Below are positions 48,217 through 59,614 of a stretch of 64,000 bases of DNA, in pieces. The stretch comes from Pseudomonas sp. AFG_SD02_1510_Pfu_092 (GTDB taxonomy: Bacteria > Pseudomonadota > Gammaproteobacteria > Pseudomonadales > Pseudomonadaceae). A program made the position numbers and the translations under genes. The first letter of the stretch is position 1. The number at the start of each line of letters is the position of its first letter. The DNA lies in the NCBI RefSeq assembly GCF_003331055.1, contig NZ_PUQD01000012.1:1-64000 (forward strand), given 5' to 3'. The notes under the pieces are model-generated. The model did not search any database. It had not been told where the DNA came from and saw only the letters and a list, made by a program, of their open reading frames with translations.

Positions 48217-49071
48217 CTATTCGCCAGTGGCTACGCCGTGCTGCGGATCATTGATCCACTCGCTCCACGACCCGGCATACAGCTTGCCCAGCGGGTAACC
48301 CGCCAGCGCCAGGGCAAACAGGTTGTGGCAAGCGGTCACCCCCGAGCCACAATAGGACACCAGTTGCTCCGGCGCCCGCCCGGCCAGTTTCCCGGCGAAG
48401 CGCTGCTTGAGCTGCTCCGCCGGCAGAAAGCGCCCGTCAGCGTCCAGGTTGTCGGTAAAGGCCGCACATTGGGCGCCCGGAATGTGCCCCGCGACCGGGT
48501 CGATCGGCTCCACTTCGCCACGAAAACGCGGCAAGGCACGCGCATCGAGCAGCGTCAGCTCGGCGTTGCCCAGGCGCTTGGCCAGGTGCTCGGCATCGAT
48601 CAGCAGCTTGCCGTCCGGCTCACCGTCGAAGGTGCCTTCCCGCTTGAGCGGCGGGTCCAGGCTCAGCGGTAGGTGCGCCGCATGCCAGGCCTTCAGGCCC
48701 CCATCGAGGATCGCCACGCCGCTGCGCTTGCCCAGCCAGGCCAGCAGCCACCAGGCGCGAGCAGCAAAAGCACCCGGGCCGTCGTCGTACAGCACCACCT
48801 CGCTGTCGTTGTCCAGGCCCCACTCACGCAGGCGCTCGACCAACCGGTGCGCTTCCGGCAACGGGTGGCGGCCGGTGCGGCCCTTGCTCACCGGCCCGCT
48901 GAGGTCACGCTCCAGGTCGGCAAAATGCGCCCCGGCAATATGCCCCTGGGCATAGCTGCGTTGGCCATAGTCCACATCCTCGAGGGCAAAGCGGCAGTCG
49001 AGGATCACCAATTTGGGCGAGCCCAGCCGCTCGGCCAACTGTTGCGGGGTGATCAATTGCGCAAGGGGCAT
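48217..49071 (-). CDS. sseA: 3-mercaptopyruvate sulfurtransferase
   Basis: This 284-residue protein has two rhodanese domains. The start MPLAQLITPQQLAERLGS at 49071 is preferred over an upstream extension to 49152. The active-site loop in the second domain is CGSGVTA with Cys241, the 3-mercaptopyruvate type rather than the CRKGVT of thiosulfate rhodanese. It moves sulfane sulfur from 3-mercaptopyruvate to cyanide or thiols. It lies 35 bases after the tetR-type gene on the same strand. Confidence 0.92.
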   Translation of the reverse strand: MPLAQLITPQQLAERLGSPKLVILDCRFALEDVDYGQRSYAQGHIAGAHFADLERDLSGPVSKGRTGRHPLPEAHRLVERLREWGLDNDSEVVLYDDGPGAFAARAWWLLAWLGKRSGVAILDGGLKAWHAAHLPLSLDPPLKREGTFDGEPDGKLLIDAEHLAKRLGNAELTLLDARALPRFRGEVEPIDPVAGHIPGAQCAAFTDNLDADGRFLPAEQLKQRFAGKLAGRAPEQLVSYCGSGVTACHNLFALALAGYPLGKLYAGSWSEWINDPQHGVATGE

Positions 49072-49106
49072 GACAATCTCCTGATCGATGGCGCCAGAGC
49101 CTTGGG

Positions 49107-50403
<1,297 letters not shown>

Positions 50404-50421
50404 CCTTTAGCGGCTGATCAT

Positions 50422-50446
50422 CGCGCCCGCGTGCACTGCGGGCGCG
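50422..50446. repeat. Perfect hairpin downstream of coaD
   Basis: CGCGCCCGC (50422-50430) pairs with GCGGGCGCG (50438-50446) around a 7-base loop, 18 bases after the coaD stop codon, without a T-tract. Possibly a weak or Rho-assisted terminator for coaD. Confidence 0.6.
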
Positions 50447-50451
50447 AATGC

Positions 50452-50465
50452 GGCACAATTGTGCC
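50452..50465. promoter_or_regulatory. Perfect palindrome upstream of the ferredoxin gene
   Basis: GGCACAATTGTGCC is a perfect 14-base dyad 46 bases before the ferredoxin start codon, in its promoter region. It could be an operator; the protein that binds it is not identified. Confidence 0.4.
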
Positions 50466-50493
50466 CACTGCGTTGAACATGCCCGGGCGCTGA

Positions 50494-50763
<270 letters not shown>

Positions 50764-50774
50764 TCGCGGCTTGG

Positions 50775-50891
50775 CAAGGGCTTTGCCCTTGTTCGCGGAT
50801 GAACCCGCTCCCACAGGTACGGCACAGGCCTTGAAGGCAGTCCAATCTGTGGGAGCGGGTTCACCCGCGTATGGGGCCGCACAGCGGCCCC
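50775..50891. repeat. REP pair with outer mini-hairpins
   Basis: REP units at about 50791-50817 and 50848-50872, in opposed orientation, with CAAGGGC-TTT-GCCCTTG (50775-50791) at one end and GGGGCCGC-ACA-GCGGCCCC (50873-50891) at the other. Located between convergent ferredoxin and mutM genes; the right hairpin ends 4 bases before the mutM stop codon. Confidence 0.85.
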
Positions 50892-50895
50892 CGCC

Positions 50896-51708
50896 TCAGC
50901 GCTGGCAGCGCGGGCAGTACACGCTGGCCCGCTGCCCCAGTTTCACCTCGCGCAGCTGCGTGCCGCACACCTTGCACGGCTGCCCACCGCGCCCATAGAC
51001 GAACAGTTCCTGCTGGAAGTACCCCGGCTGCCCGTCGCCACCGATGAAGTCGCGCAGGGTGGTCCCGCCCTGCTCGATCGCCGCCGCCAGCACGCGCTTG
51101 ATCTCGATCGACAGCTTCAGGTAACGCGCCCGTGAAATCCCGCCCGCTTCACGCCGCGGGTCGATGCCGGCGGCGAACAGCGCTTCGGTGGCGTAGATGT
51201 TGCCCACCCCCACCACCACCGCGTTGTCCATGATGAACGGCTTGACCGCCATAGACCGCCCACGGGACAGCTGGAACAGTCGCTCACCATCGAACAGGTC
51301 GGTCAGCGGCTCCGGCCCCAGGCGCAGCAGCAGTTCGTGGTTCAGCGGGTCCAGGCTCCAGAGCATCGCGCCAAAGCGGCGCGGATCGGTGTAGCGCAGC
51401 ATCAGCCCCGACTCCAGCTCGATATCCACGTGCTCGTGCTTGGCCGCGGGCAAACCCAGCTCGACCAGGCGCAGGTTACCCGACATGCCCAGGTGGCTGA
51501 TCAGGGTGCCGACCTCGGCATTGATCAACAGGTACTTGGCGCGCCGCTCGACACTGACGATACGCTGCCCCGACAGGCGTACGTCCAGGTCCTCGGGGAT
51601 GGGCCAGCGCAAGCGCCGGTCACGCACCACCACGCGGCTGACGCGCTGGCCTTCGAGGTGGGGCGCGATACCGCGCCGGGTGGTTTCGACTTCTGGCAAT
51701 TCCGGCAT
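50896..51708 (-). CDS. mutM: Formamidopyrimidine-DNA glycosylase
   Basis: This 270-residue base-excision enzyme removes 8-oxoguanine and formamidopyrimidines and has AP-lyase activity. N-terminal PELPEV has the catalytic Pro and Glu after Met removal; the zinc finger [24 protein letters not shown] is at the C-terminus; the ATDPRRFG-type helix-two-turn-helix core is present. Three bases separate it from the HDOD gene on the same strand. Confidence 0.96.
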   Translation of the reverse strand: MPELPEVETTRRGIAPHLEGQRVSRVVVRDRRLRWPIPEDLDVRLSGQRIVSVERRAKYLLINAEVGTLISHLGMSGNLRLVELGLPAAKHEHVDIELESGLMLRYTDPRRFGAMLWSLDPLNHELLLRLGPEPLTDLFDGERLFQLSRGRSMAVKPFIMDNAVVVGVGNIYATEALFAAGIDPRREAGGISRARYLKLSIEIKRVLAAAIEQGGTTLRDFIGGDGQPGYFQQELFVYGRGGQPCKVCGTQLREVKLGQRASVYCPRCQR

Positions 51709-51711
51709 CGG

Positions 51712-52584
51712 TCAGTGCCCGCCCAACTCGCGAATGTTCTGCTTGAGGTTTTCGAAATCGTATTCCGACAAACCGATGTAATCGAGCACCAGCGGGCCGA
51801 CCACGCTCCATTCGTGGTCCACGGTCTGGTTGCCCAGCACCCGGTACGACGCGCAGATGTGCTCCGCCATTTTCAACACCGCCAACAGGTTTTTCAGCTG
51901 GCTCTGGGTATTGCGCGAGCTTTCGTCGCGGAACACCGCCAGGGCGTTGTGATGGTTGGCGATGGCCGCGCCGAGGTGTTCGGGCAGGCGCCAGGACTTG
52001 GCGGTGAAATAGCCGACCACCGAATGGTTGGTGTTGAACGCACGGTTTTCGGTGTCGACCACGCGGGTTTCCTCACCCGCCTTGGCGTACGCCTCCTCCA
52101 GCACCTCCATGTAGTCGGGGAAGCGCTTGAGCATCAGCGGCACGCCGCAGTCATGGAACAGGCCCAGGGTATAGGCCTCGTCCGCCGGCTGGATGCCGGT
52201 GCGCTTGGCCAGCGTCAGGCAGGTCATCGCCACATCCTGGGCGGTGTCCCAGAAGCGGTTGAGGGTGACGATGGTCTCGTCGCTCATCTCGCCCTTGATC
52301 GACTGGGCGTTGATCAGGTTGATGATCGAACGGCTGCCCAGCAGGTTCACCGCGCGCTGAATCGAGCCGATCTTGTTGGAAAGGCCGAAATGTGGGGAGT
52401 TGACCAGCTTGAGCAAGGCGCCCGAGAGGCCCGGGTCCTGGGATATCAGCTTGGCGATGGTTTCCAGGTCCGGGTCAGGCATGTACTGCTCGAACTGCAG
52501 GTCGACCATGATCTGCGGTTGCGGCGGGATGGTGATGCCTTGCAAGGCTTGCTGGATCTGTTCGGCGCTGAGTTCTTGGGACAT
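51712..52584 (-). CDS. HDOD-domain signalling protein
   Basis: With the ATG at 52584 (MSQELSAEQIQQALQGITIPP) it has 290 residues and consists almost entirely of one HDOD domain: IPPQPQIMVDL, ISQDPGLSGALLKLVNSPHFGL, GSIQRAVNLLGSRSIINLI, then LGLFHDCGVPLML. HDOD domains are degenerate HD hydrolases used in regulation of c-di-GMP, DNA repair or virulence, and the catalytic HD is absent. It stops 3 bases before mutM. Confidence 0.85.
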   Translation of the reverse strand: MSQELSAEQIQQALQGITIPPQPQIMVDLQFEQYMPDPDLETIAKLISQDPGLSGALLKLVNSPHFGLSNKIGSIQRAVNLLGSRSIINLINAQSIKGEMSDETIVTLNRFWDTAQDVAMTCLTLAKRTGIQPADEAYTLGLFHDCGVPLMLKRFPDYMEVLEEAYAKAGEETRVVDTENRAFNTNHSVVGYFTAKSWRLPEHLGAAIANHHNALAVFRDESSRNTQSQLKNLLAVLKMAEHICASYRVLGNQTVDHEWSVVGPLVLDYIGLSEYDFENLKQNIRELGGH

Positions 52585-52721
52585 ACGTGCACACTCGTTC
52601 GGGGTCGGCGATTTTAACCCTGTAAGCCGGAAAGGGACCAACCACTGAATCGTAACGCCGGAACTTTACCGGCCTGATACGGGCCTCTTTCTCACATTCA
52701 TCGAGAAAAGGAGCACGGACC

Positions 52722-53261
52722 ATGAGTGCACAATTGAACGGCAAGCGCGTGGCCTTTCTGGTCACCGACGGCTTCGAGCAAGTGGAACTGACCGGTCCCC
52801 GCGAAGCCCTGGAACAGAGCGGCGCAGTGGTAGATATTCTCAGTGACAAAGAGGGCACGGTACGGGGTTGGAACCATGACCAGCCAGCCGATGAATTCGC
52901 CGTGGATGCCACGTTCGAAGGCGCCCACCTGGACCTCTACGATGCCCTGGTGCTGCCCGGCGGCGTGCAAAATTCTGACACGATTCGGCTGATTGCGGCT
53001 GCGCAGAAGCTGGTGAAAAGCCACGATGCGGCTGGCAGGCCGCTGGCCGTGATCTGCCATGGCGGCTGGCTACTGGTGTCGTGCGGGTTGGTCAAGGGCA
53101 AGCGGCTGACCAGCTACAAGACCCTGCAGGACGATATTCGCAATGCCGGCGGTGACTGGGTGGATGAAGAAGTGGTAGTCGATGGCAACCTGATCAGCAG
53201 CCGCCAGCCCGATGACATTCCGGCATTCAACCGGGAATTGACCAAGGCATTGGCGGCGTGA
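52722..53261 (+). CDS. DJ-1/PfpI-family protein (glyoxalase III/protease-like)
   Basis: This 179-residue protein has the PfpI/YhbO layout: VAFLVTDGFEQVELTGPREAL, then DALVLPGGVQNSDTIR, and the nucleophile elbow AVICHGGWLLVS with Cys112 and His113; Glu19 is the paired acid. Members have been described as general stress proteins, deglycases or glyoxalases; function is not fixed by sequence. An AAAGGAG-type site precedes the start. Confidence 0.88.
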   Translation: MSAQLNGKRVAFLVTDGFEQVELTGPREALEQSGAVVDILSDKEGTVRGWNHDQPADEFAVDATFEGAHLDLYDALVLPGGVQNSDTIRLIAAAQKLVKSHDAAGRPLAVICHGGWLLVSCGLVKGKRLTSYKTLQDDIRNAGGDWVDEEVVVDGNLISSRQPDDIPAFNRELTKALAA

Positions 53262-53327
53262 TTGCCGGCACCAGGCGATGAGGCCAGCAGTTTGTCGAGC
53301 CTGACACCGCCAGCTGGGCAGACAGGC

Positions 53328-53333
53328 TATAAT
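53328..53333 (+). promoter_or_regulatory. Candidate -10 box for rlmI
   Basis: A TATAAT 27 bases before the rlmI start codon; a CTGACA lies upstream but at 21-base spacing, so the -35 is uncertain. Confidence 0.4.
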
Positions 53334-53359
53334 CCCGCTCTTTTTTCCGGAGCGACGTC

Positions 53360-54556
53360 ATGTCCCTGCCCAGCCTTCGCCTCAAAGCCAATGCCGACCG
53401 CCGCCTGCGCGCCGGCCACCTGTGGGTCTACAGCAACGAAGTCGACGTCAGCGCGACCCCGCTGCAAGGCTTCCAGGCCGGCCAGCAGGCGGTTCTCGAG
53501 GCGGCCAACGGCAAGCCGCTGGGCATCGTCGCGCTGAGCCCGAACAACCTGATCTGCGCCCGCCTGCTGTCGCGTGATATCAAGCTGCCGCTGGACAAAT
53601 CGCTGCTGGTGCACCGCCTCAACGTCGCCCTGTCGCTGCGCGAGCGCCTGTTCGAACAGCCGTGCTACCGCCTGGTCTACGGCGACTCCGACCTGCTGCC
53701 AGGCCTGGTGGTCGACCGCTTCTTCGACATCCTAGTGGTGCAACTGGCCTCGGCCACCATGGAAGCGCACAAGGACGATGTGATTGCAGCCTTGGTCCAG
53801 GTGCTCAAGCCAAGCGGCATCCTGTTCAAGAACGACTCCGCCGCGCGTGACGCCGAGGGCCTGCAGCGCTACGTCGAGACCGTTTACGGTGAAGTACCGG
53901 ACTGGGTGCCGCTGGAAGAGAACGGCGTCAAGTTCGAAGCCCCGGTACGTGAAGGCCAGAAGACCGGCTGGTTCTACGACCACCGCATGAACCGAGCGCG
54001 CCTGGCGCCGTACGTGAAGGGCAAGCGGGTGCTCGACCTGTTCAGCTACATCGGTGGCTGGGGCGTGCAGGCCGGCGCGTTCGGTGCCAGCGAAGTGTTC
54101 TGCGTGGATGCCTCGGGCTTCGCCCTGGACGGTGTCGAGCGCAACGCCGCGCTGAACGGCATCAGCGAGAAGCTGACCTGCATCGAAGGTGATGTGTTCG
54201 AAGCCCTGCGCGAGCTCAAGGCCGCCGAAGAGCGCTTCGATGTGATCATTGCCGACCCACCCGCCTTCATCAAGCGCAAGAAGGACCTGAAGAACGGCGA
54301 AGCGGCCTACCGCCGCCTGAACGAACAGGCCATGCGCATGCTCAGCAAGGACGGCATCCTCGTCAGCGCTTCGTGCTCGATGCACCTGCCCGAGGACGAC
54401 CTGCACAACATCCTGCTGACCAGCGCCCGCCACCTGGACCGCAACCTGCAGCTGCTCGAACGCGGCGGCCAGGGCCCGGACCACCCGGTGCACCCGGCCA
54501 TCGCCGAAACCCGCTACATCAAGAGCATCACCTGCCGCTTGCTGCCGAACAGCTGA
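53360..54556 (+). CDS. rlmI: 23S rRNA (cytosine-1962-C5)-methyltransferase
   Basis: This 398-residue enzyme joins an N-terminal PUA domain (LRLKANADRRLRAGHLWVYSNEV) to a Rossmann-fold SAM methyltransferase (VLDLFSYIGGWGVQAGAFGA for SAM binding; VIIADPPAFIK; SASCSMHLPE with the conserved Cys). The KTGWFYDHRMNR signature is typical of RlmI. It follows the PfpI-like gene by 98 bases and ends before a REP pair. Confidence 0.92.
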   Translation: MSLPSLRLKANADRRLRAGHLWVYSNEVDVSATPLQGFQAGQQAVLEAANGKPLGIVALSPNNLICARLLSRDIKLPLDKSLLVHRLNVALSLRERLFEQPCYRLVYGDSDLLPGLVVDRFFDILVVQLASATMEAHKDDVIAALVQVLKPSGILFKNDSAARDAEGLQRYVETVYGEVPDWVPLEENGVKFEAPVREGQKTGWFYDHRMNRARLAPYVKGKRVLDLFSYIGGWGVQAGAFGASEVFCVDASGFALDGVERNAALNGISEKLTCIEGDVFEALRELKAAEERFDVIIADPPAFIKRKKDLKNGEAAYRRLNEQAMRMLSKDGILVSASCSMHLPEDDLHNILLTSARHLDRNLQLLERGGQGPDHPVHPAIAETRYIKSITCRLLPNS

Positions 54557-54575
54557 CAGACCAGGCAACTCTGAC

Positions 54576-54650
54576 CCTGTGGGAGCGGGTTTACCCGCGA
54601 ATGCGATGGCGTGGCTACCGCCGTCTTCGCGGGTGAACCCGCTCCCACAG
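54576..54650. repeat. Inverted REP pair
   Basis: Opposed cores at about 54576-54600 and 54624-54650, 19 bases after the rlmI stop codon. Confidence 0.88.
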
Positions 54651-54895
54651 AGTCCCCTCAGGCTTCAAAAGGGCCAACTATCCACATCTGCATTCCCTCG
54701 CCGCGCCAGCGGTGTAGAATCGGCCTATTCATCGCCAGTCATCCCCGGCGGGTTTATGAGCTCTGGCCAAGCACGCGGCGATCCCGCGCGGTCTTCGGCC
54801 CCATCCGTGCCAGTGGCAACCGGCCTGCGGCGCAAAGGACATAGAGAAGCTCACTCCCCTTATTAGTGACCTGATTAAGCCGCCAGGAGTGTTTC
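54651..54895 (+). promoter_or_regulatory. ilvD upstream region and leader
   Basis: This 245-base stretch has no supported gene. TAGAAT at 54715-54720 may be the ilvD -10, which gives an mRNA leader of ~170 bases. A 36-codon ORF starting at 54757 lies in the leader, but it is rich in Arg/Ser/Ala, not in branched-chain residues, so classical attenuation is not indicated. The ribosome-binding site before ilvD is CCAGGAG (54881-54887). Confidence 0.4.
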
Positions 54896-56737
54896 ATGCC
54901 TGATTACCGTTCCAAGACTTCCACCCAGGGCCGCAACATGGCCGGCGCCCGTGCCCTGTGGCGCGCCACCGGGATGAAGGACGAAGACTTCAAGAAACCG
55001 ATCATCGCCATCGCCAACTCGTTCACCCAGTTCGTCCCCGGCCACGTGCACCTGAAGGACCTGGGCCAGCTGGTCGCCCGCGAAATCGAACGCGCCGGTG
55101 GCGTGGCCAAGGAATTCAACACCATCGCGGTCGATGACGGCATCGCCATGGGCCACGACGGCATGCTGTACTCGCTGCCAAGCCGCGAAATCATCGCCGA
55201 CGCCGTCGAATACATGGTCAACGCCCACTGCGCCGACGCCATCGTGTGCATCTCCAACTGTGACAAGATCACCCCCGGCATGCTGATGGCCGCCCTGCGC
55301 CTGAACATCCCGGTGATCTTCGTTTCCGGCGGCCCGATGGAAGCCGGCAAGACCAAGCTGGCCAGCCACGGCCTGGACCTGGTCGACGCCATGGTCATCG
55401 CCGCCGACTCTTCCGCTTCCGACGAGAAAGTCGCCGAATACGAGCGTAGCGCCTGCCCGACCTGCGGCTCGTGCTCCGGCATGTTCACCGCCAACTCGAT
55501 GAACTGCCTGACCGAAGCCCTGGGCCTGGCCCTGCCGGGCAACGGCTCGACCCTGGCCACCCACGCCGACCGCGAGCAGCTGTTCCTCACCGCCGGCCGC
55601 ACCATCGTCGAGCTGTGCAAGCGTTACTACGGCGAGAACGACGAGTCGGTACTGCCGCGCAACATCGCCAACTTCAAGGCGTTCGAGAACGCCATGATGC
55701 TGGACATCGCCATGGGCGGCTCGACCAACACCATCCTGCACCTGCTGGCCGCTGCCCAGGAAGCCGAAGTGGCGTTCGACCTGCGCGACATCGACCGCCT
55801 GTCGCGCAAGGTGCCGCAGCTGTGCAAGGTGGCGCCGAACATCCAGAAGTACCACATGGAGGATGTGCACCGCGCTGGCGGCATCTTCAGCATCCTCGGT
55901 TCGCTGGCCCGTGGCGGCCTGCTGCACACCGACCTGCCGACCGTGCACAGCCGCAGCATGGAAGAAGCCATCGCCAAGTGGGACATCACCCAGACCGATG
56001 ACGAGGCCGTGCACACCTTCTTCAAGGCAGGCCCTGCCGGCATCCCGACCCAGACCGCGTTCAGCCAGTCGACCCGCTGGCCGAGCCTGGACCTGGACCG
56101 CGCCGAAGGCTGCATCCGCAGTGTCGAGCACGCCTACTCGCAGGAAGGCGGCCTGGCCGTGCTGTACGGCAACATCGCGCTGGACGGCTGCGTGGTGAAA
56201 ACCGCGGGCGTCGACGAGTCGATCCACGTATTCGAAGGCACCGCGAAGATCTTCGAGAGCCAGGACAGCGCCGTGCGCGGCATCCTTGCCGATGAAGTGA
56301 AGGCCGGCGACATCGTGATCATCCGCTACGAAGGCCCGAAAGGCGGCCCGGGCATGCAGGAAATGCTTTACCCGACCTCGTACCTGAAGTCCAAGGGCCT
56401 GGGCAAGGCCTGCGCCCTGCTCACCGACGGCCGCTTCTCGGGCGGTACCTCGGGCCTGTCGATCGGCCACGCCTCGCCGGAGGCCGCTGCTGGCGGCGCC
56501 ATCGGCCTGGTGCGTGACGGTGACAAGGTGCTGATCGACATCCCGAATCGTTCGATCAACCTGCAGGTCAGCGACGAAGAACTGGCCCAGCGCCGTGTCG
56601 AGCAGGACAAGAAGGGCTGGAAGCCAGCTGAAGTGCGCCCACGCAAGGTGACCACCGCGCTGAAGGCCTACGCCCTGCTGGCGACCAGTGCCGACAAGGG
56701 TGCCGTGCGTAACAAGGCGATGCTGGACGGGCTGTGA
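54896..56737 (+). CDS. ilvD: Dihydroxy-acid dehydratase
   Basis: This 613-residue iron-sulfur enzyme dehydrates dihydroxyisovalerate and dihydroxymethylvalerate, the third step of valine/isoleucine synthesis. Cys122 in [12 protein letters not shown] and Cys187/190/193 in [20 protein letters not shown] are in the conserved cluster motifs, and the C-terminal [19 protein letters not shown] motif is present. It stands as a single gene with a clear terminator after it. Confidence 0.97.
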   Translation: MPDYRSKTSTQGRNMAGARALWRATGMKDEDFKKPIIAIANSFTQFVPGHVHLKDLGQLVAREIERAGGVAKEFNTIAVDDGIAMGHDGMLYSLPSREIIADAVEYMVNAHCADAIVCISNCDKITPGMLMAALRLNIPVIFVSGGPMEAGKTKLASHGLDLVDAMVIAADSSASDEKVAEYERSACPTCGSCSGMFTANSMNCLTEALGLALPGNGSTLATHADREQLFLTAGRTIVELCKRYYGENDESVLPRNIANFKAFENAMMLDIAMGGSTNTILHLLAAAQEAEVAFDLRDIDRLSRKVPQLCKVAPNIQKYHMEDVHRAGGIFSILGSLARGGLLHTDLPTVHSRSMEEAIAKWDITQTDDEAVHTFFKAGPAGIPTQTAFSQSTRWPSLDLDRAEGCIRSVEHAYSQEGGLAVLYGNIALDGCVVKTAGVDESIHVFEGTAKIFESQDSAVRGILADEVKAGDIVIIRYEGPKGGPGMQEMLYPTSYLKSKGLGKACALLTDGRFSGGTSGLSIGHASPEAAAGGAIGLVRDGDKVLIDIPNRSINLQVSDEELAQRRVEQDKKGWKPAEVRPRKVTTALKAYALLATSADKGAVRNKAMLDGL

Positions 56738-56760
56738 GGCTCTTTTGGCGGGAATGAAGA

Positions 56761-56788
56761 ACCGGCGCCTTGAGCGCCGGTTTTTTTA
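56761..56788 (+). terminator. Rho-independent terminator of ilvD
   Basis: ACCGGCGC (56761-56768) pairs with GCGCCGGT (56774-56781) around CTTGA and is followed by T7. It lies 24 bases past the ilvD stop codon. Confidence 0.9.
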
Positions 56789-56795
56789 TGCCTGT

Positions 56796-56894
56796 GCCGG
56801 CCACTTCGCGGGTAAACCCGCTCCCACAAGGACCGCTCAGACTTCAGGTACTGTGCAGCACCTGTGGGAGCGGGTTTACCCGCGAAAGGGCCGG
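56796..56894. repeat. Inverted REP pair
   Basis: REP cores at about 56796-56828 and 56861-56894 between ilvD's terminator and the convergent pchP stop codon. Confidence 0.9.
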
Positions 56895-56911
56895 AACAGG
56901 CAACCGAATAT

Positions 56912-57967
56912 CTACTGAATCTGCTCCGGCGTCACCACCACCCAGTTCTTGTCCGCCGTCACCGGCAACCCTTCCTTGGCCTGCGCCGCTGCATTGCGGG
57001 CGATCATGCCGTTGATCTGGTCCATGTACTTGGCCTTGCGGTTTATCCACAGGTGGATGCCGCCCTTGTTCACATCTACCCCATGAAACTGCATGTAGCC
57101 ATCGCTGATCGGCGTATCACCGCCCACCAGCACCGGCTTCTTCCACTCATCGATGTAGGTCAGGATCGCCGCCTGCTTGCCTGCCATCCAGGTGGCAGGG
57201 GTCCACAGATACGGGGTCAGCTCCAGGCCCTCGTTGGCCTTGGCATCATAATGCCCGGCAGTGATCTGCTTGCGCGCGGTGGTCAGCTCGCCGCTGCTGC
57301 GGTCCTTGAGTAGCAGGCTCACGCCGATGACGTTCTGCGGCTTCACGTTGTAGCCGTACTTGGGGTCCGAGGCGACCATGCGCACCAGCTCCTCGGAAGC
57401 GGCAGAAATTACATAGACCTCGATGCCGTTCTCCATCAGCTTGTTATAAAGCTCGGCCTGGCCCTGGAAGACCTTCGGTGGCTGCACCTCGATGGTCTTC
57501 AGCTGGTCGCCTTCGTAATAGGTGCTGGGGATCGGCCTGGTCGAGGCCATCAGCTCGTCCACCTGCACTTTCAGCTCCTTCAAGGTGAACCCGGAGAACA
57601 CCTGGGCGACCCATGGATAGCAGACCATGTCGTCGACTTCGCAAAGCCGGTAGTAATAGCTGAACAGGCTTTCCTTGTGCTCGGCGGTGTCCTTGAACGG
57701 CATCAGTTTCAGCGACGGGTCCAGTTTGTCGCGGCTCAACAGGCCCTTGTTCTCCATGAACGGCAGCAAGGCTTCTTCGAGGTCGTAACGGTAGCTGGTG
57801 TTGTCCATGTCGAACACCGCGTAGTTACCCTTGTTGGCATTGGCGGCGATCATGCTGTCGAGCTGCCTGGCGGCCTCGGCGGGCCAATGTTTAAGCTCGG
57901 TGGCGAAGGTTTCGATACTGAACAGCAGGGACAGGCCGACGGCGACGGCTTTCGGAGCGAACTTCAT
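56912..57967 (-). CDS. pchP: Periplasmic phosphorylcholine phosphatase
   Basis: This 351-residue HAD phosphatase has a signal peptide (about residues 1-22, …IETFATELK). HAD motif I DMDNT is at residues 53-57, motif II Ser188 in VISAASEE, the motif III lysine is Lys264, and motif IV is GGDTPISD at 282-289. Subtracting 22 gives D31, S166, K242 and G261, which are the motif positions I recall for mature P. aeruginosa PchP. It hydrolyses phosphorylcholine in the periplasm to free choline and phosphate. Single gene, divergent from tcyP; a choline/betaine-responsive promoter (GbdR in P. aeruginosa) would be expected in 57968-58212 but I could not mark a site. Confidence 0.9.
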   Translation of the reverse strand: MKFAPKAVAVGLSLLFSIETFATELKHWPAEAARQLDSMIAANANKGNYAVFDMDNTSYRYDLEEALLPFMENKGLLSRDKLDPSLKLMPFKDTAEHKESLFSYYYRLCEVDDMVCYPWVAQVFSGFTLKELKVQVDELMASTRPIPSTYYEGDQLKTIEVQPPKVFQGQAELYNKLMENGIEVYVISAASEELVRMVASDPKYGYNVKPQNVIGVSLLLKDRSSGELTTARKQITAGHYDAKANEGLELTPYLWTPATWMAGKQAAILTYIDEWKKPVLVGGDTPISDGYMQFHGVDVNKGGIHLWINRKAKYMDQINGMIARNAAAQAKEGLPVTADKNWVVVTPEQIQ

Positions 57968-58120
57968 GTACGAATCTCCTGATTTGACCCCGGAAACGCT
58001 AGTGCAACAATCCCCACCGACAGCCCTCGATTACGACCTTCGCGCAGCTGCAAACGCCGTGTTCATTGCAATCTGCGACACATCGTTATTCCATTAACGA
58101 CTATGCACATTCGATTTAGG

Positions 58121-58126
58121 TATAAA
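58121..58126 (+). promoter_or_regulatory. Candidate -10 box for tcyP
   Basis: TATAAA lies 87 bases before the tcyP start codon in an AT-rich part (58090-58140) of the divergent pchP/tcyP region. No good -35 is seen, consistent with an activator-dependent promoter (CysB in E. coli); that link is inference. Confidence 0.35.
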
Positions 58127-58212
58127 TTCGTTTGTTTTCAGGCTGTTAGCATTTCCGTTCGCAATCGCTCACAGAGGCGATGCCTCTACTGCTTTTTACT
58201 GCTGGAGCTTCA

Positions 58213-59604
58213 ATGAACCTGCCGCTGTCGCTAAACCTGCTGGCGTTCCTCGCCCTGTTGCTGGGCCTGGCCCAAACCCGCCGCACCGACTGGAGCCTGG
58301 CCAAGAAAGTACTGCTCGGCCTGCTGCTGGGCGTGGCCTTCGGCCTGGCTTTGCACACCGTCTATGGCGCTGGCCACCCCGTGCTCAAGGCCACCATCAG
58401 CTGGCTCGACCTGGTCGGCAACGGCTACGTCGGCCTGTTGCAGATGATCGTCATGCCGCTGATCTTCGCCTCGATCCTCAGTGCCGTGGCGCGCCTGCAC
58501 AATGCCTCGTCGCTGGGCCGCATCAGCGTGCTGAGCATCGGTACCCTGCTGCTGACCACCGCCATCGCCGCGTTGATCGGCATCGTCCTGACCAACCTGT
58601 TCGGCCTCAGCGCCGAGGGCCTGGTGGCCGGTGCCCAGGAAAGCGCACGCATGCAGGTCATCCACAGCGACTACGCCGGCAAGGTCGCCGACCTCAACAT
58701 CCCGCAGCTGCTGCTGTCGTTCATCCCCAGCAACCCGGTGGGTGACCTGGCGCGGGCCAAGCCGACTTCGATCATCAGCGTAGTGATCTTCGCCGTGTTC
58801 CTCGGCCTGGCCGCGTTGCAACTGATCAAGGACGATGCCGAGAAGGGCGAGCGCGCGCTGTCGGCGATCGATACCTTGCAAGCCTGGGTAATGCGCCTGG
58901 TGCGGGTGGTGATGAAACTGACCCCGTACGGTGTGCTGGCGTTGATGACCAAGGTGGTAGCCAGCTCGAACATGGACGACATCCTCAAGCTGGGCAGCTT
59001 CGTGGTGGTGTCGTACCTGGGCCTGGCGCTGATGTTCGTGGTGCACGGCATCATCCTGGCCGGGACCGGGGTCAACCCGCTGCGCTTCTTCCGCAAGGTC
59101 TGGCCGGTGCTGACCTTCGCCTTCACCAGCCGCTCCAGCGCCGCCAGCATTCCGCTGAACATCGAAGCGCAGACCCGCCGGCTGGGCGTGCCGCAGTCAA
59201 TCGCCAGCTTCAGCGCCTCGTTCGGTACCACCATTGGCCAGAACGGCTGCGCCGGGCTCTATCCCGCCATGCTGGCGGTAATGGTGGCGCCGGCGGTGGG
59301 CATCGACACCTTCGACCCGCTGTGGATTGCCACCCTGGTGGCCATCGTCACGCTGAGTTCGGCAGGGGTTGCCGGGGTCGGCGGCGGCGCCACGTTCGCT
59401 GCGCTGATCGTGTTGCCGGCGATGGGCTTGCCGGTGGAACTGGTGGCGTTGCTGATTTCGGTGGAGCCGCTGATCGACATGGGGCGTACCGCGTTGAACG
59501 TGAACGGCTCGATGACTGCGGGTGTGGTGACCAGCCAACTGCTGAAGGAGACCGACAAGGATGTGCTGGCTGGCGATGAACATGCCGAGCTGAGCCATTC
59601 CTGA
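58213..59604 (+). CDS. tcyP: L-cystine transporter TcyP (sodium/dicarboxylate symporter family)
   Basis: The ATG at 58213 ([24 protein letters not shown]) after a GGAG site gives 463 residues, the length of E. coli TcyP (YdjN). It is a DAACS-family symporter with eight or more helices; [35 protein letters not shown] (SSAA re-entrant loop), [16 protein letters not shown] and [18 protein letters not shown] match the cystine carrier rather than the glutamate or C4-dicarboxylate members. Inner membrane; takes up cystine for sulfur metabolism. Confidence 0.9.
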   Translation: MNLPLSLNLLAFLALLLGLAQTRRTDWSLAKKVLLGLLLGVAFGLALHTVYGAGHPVLKATISWLDLVGNGYVGLLQMIVMPLIFASILSAVARLHNASSLGRISVLSIGTLLLTTAIAALIGIVLTNLFGLSAEGLVAGAQESARMQVIHSDYAGKVADLNIPQLLLSFIPSNPVGDLARAKPTSIISVVIFAVFLGLAALQLIKDDAEKGERALSAIDTLQAWVMRLVRVVMKLTPYGVLALMTKVVASSNMDDILKLGSFVVVSYLGLALMFVVHGIILAGTGVNPLRFFRKVWPVLTFAFTSRSSAASIPLNIEAQTRRLGVPQSIASFSASFGTTIGQNGCAGLYPAMLAVMVAPAVGIDTFDPLWIATLVAIVTLSSAGVAGVGGGATFAALIVLPAMGLPVELVALLISVEPLIDMGRTALNVNGSMTAGVVTSQLLKETDKDVLAGDEHAELSHS

Positions 59605-59614
59605 CGAATTGCCG

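Noticed and set aside
54757..54867. 36-codon leader ORF as an ilvD attenuation peptide
   Set aside because: It has no run of Ile, Leu or Val codons and no good ribosome-binding site; no terminator/antiterminator pair was visible.
54875..56470. Minus-strand ORF of 531 codons opposite ilvD
   Set aside because: Antisense to ilvD; composition typical of a frame shadow.
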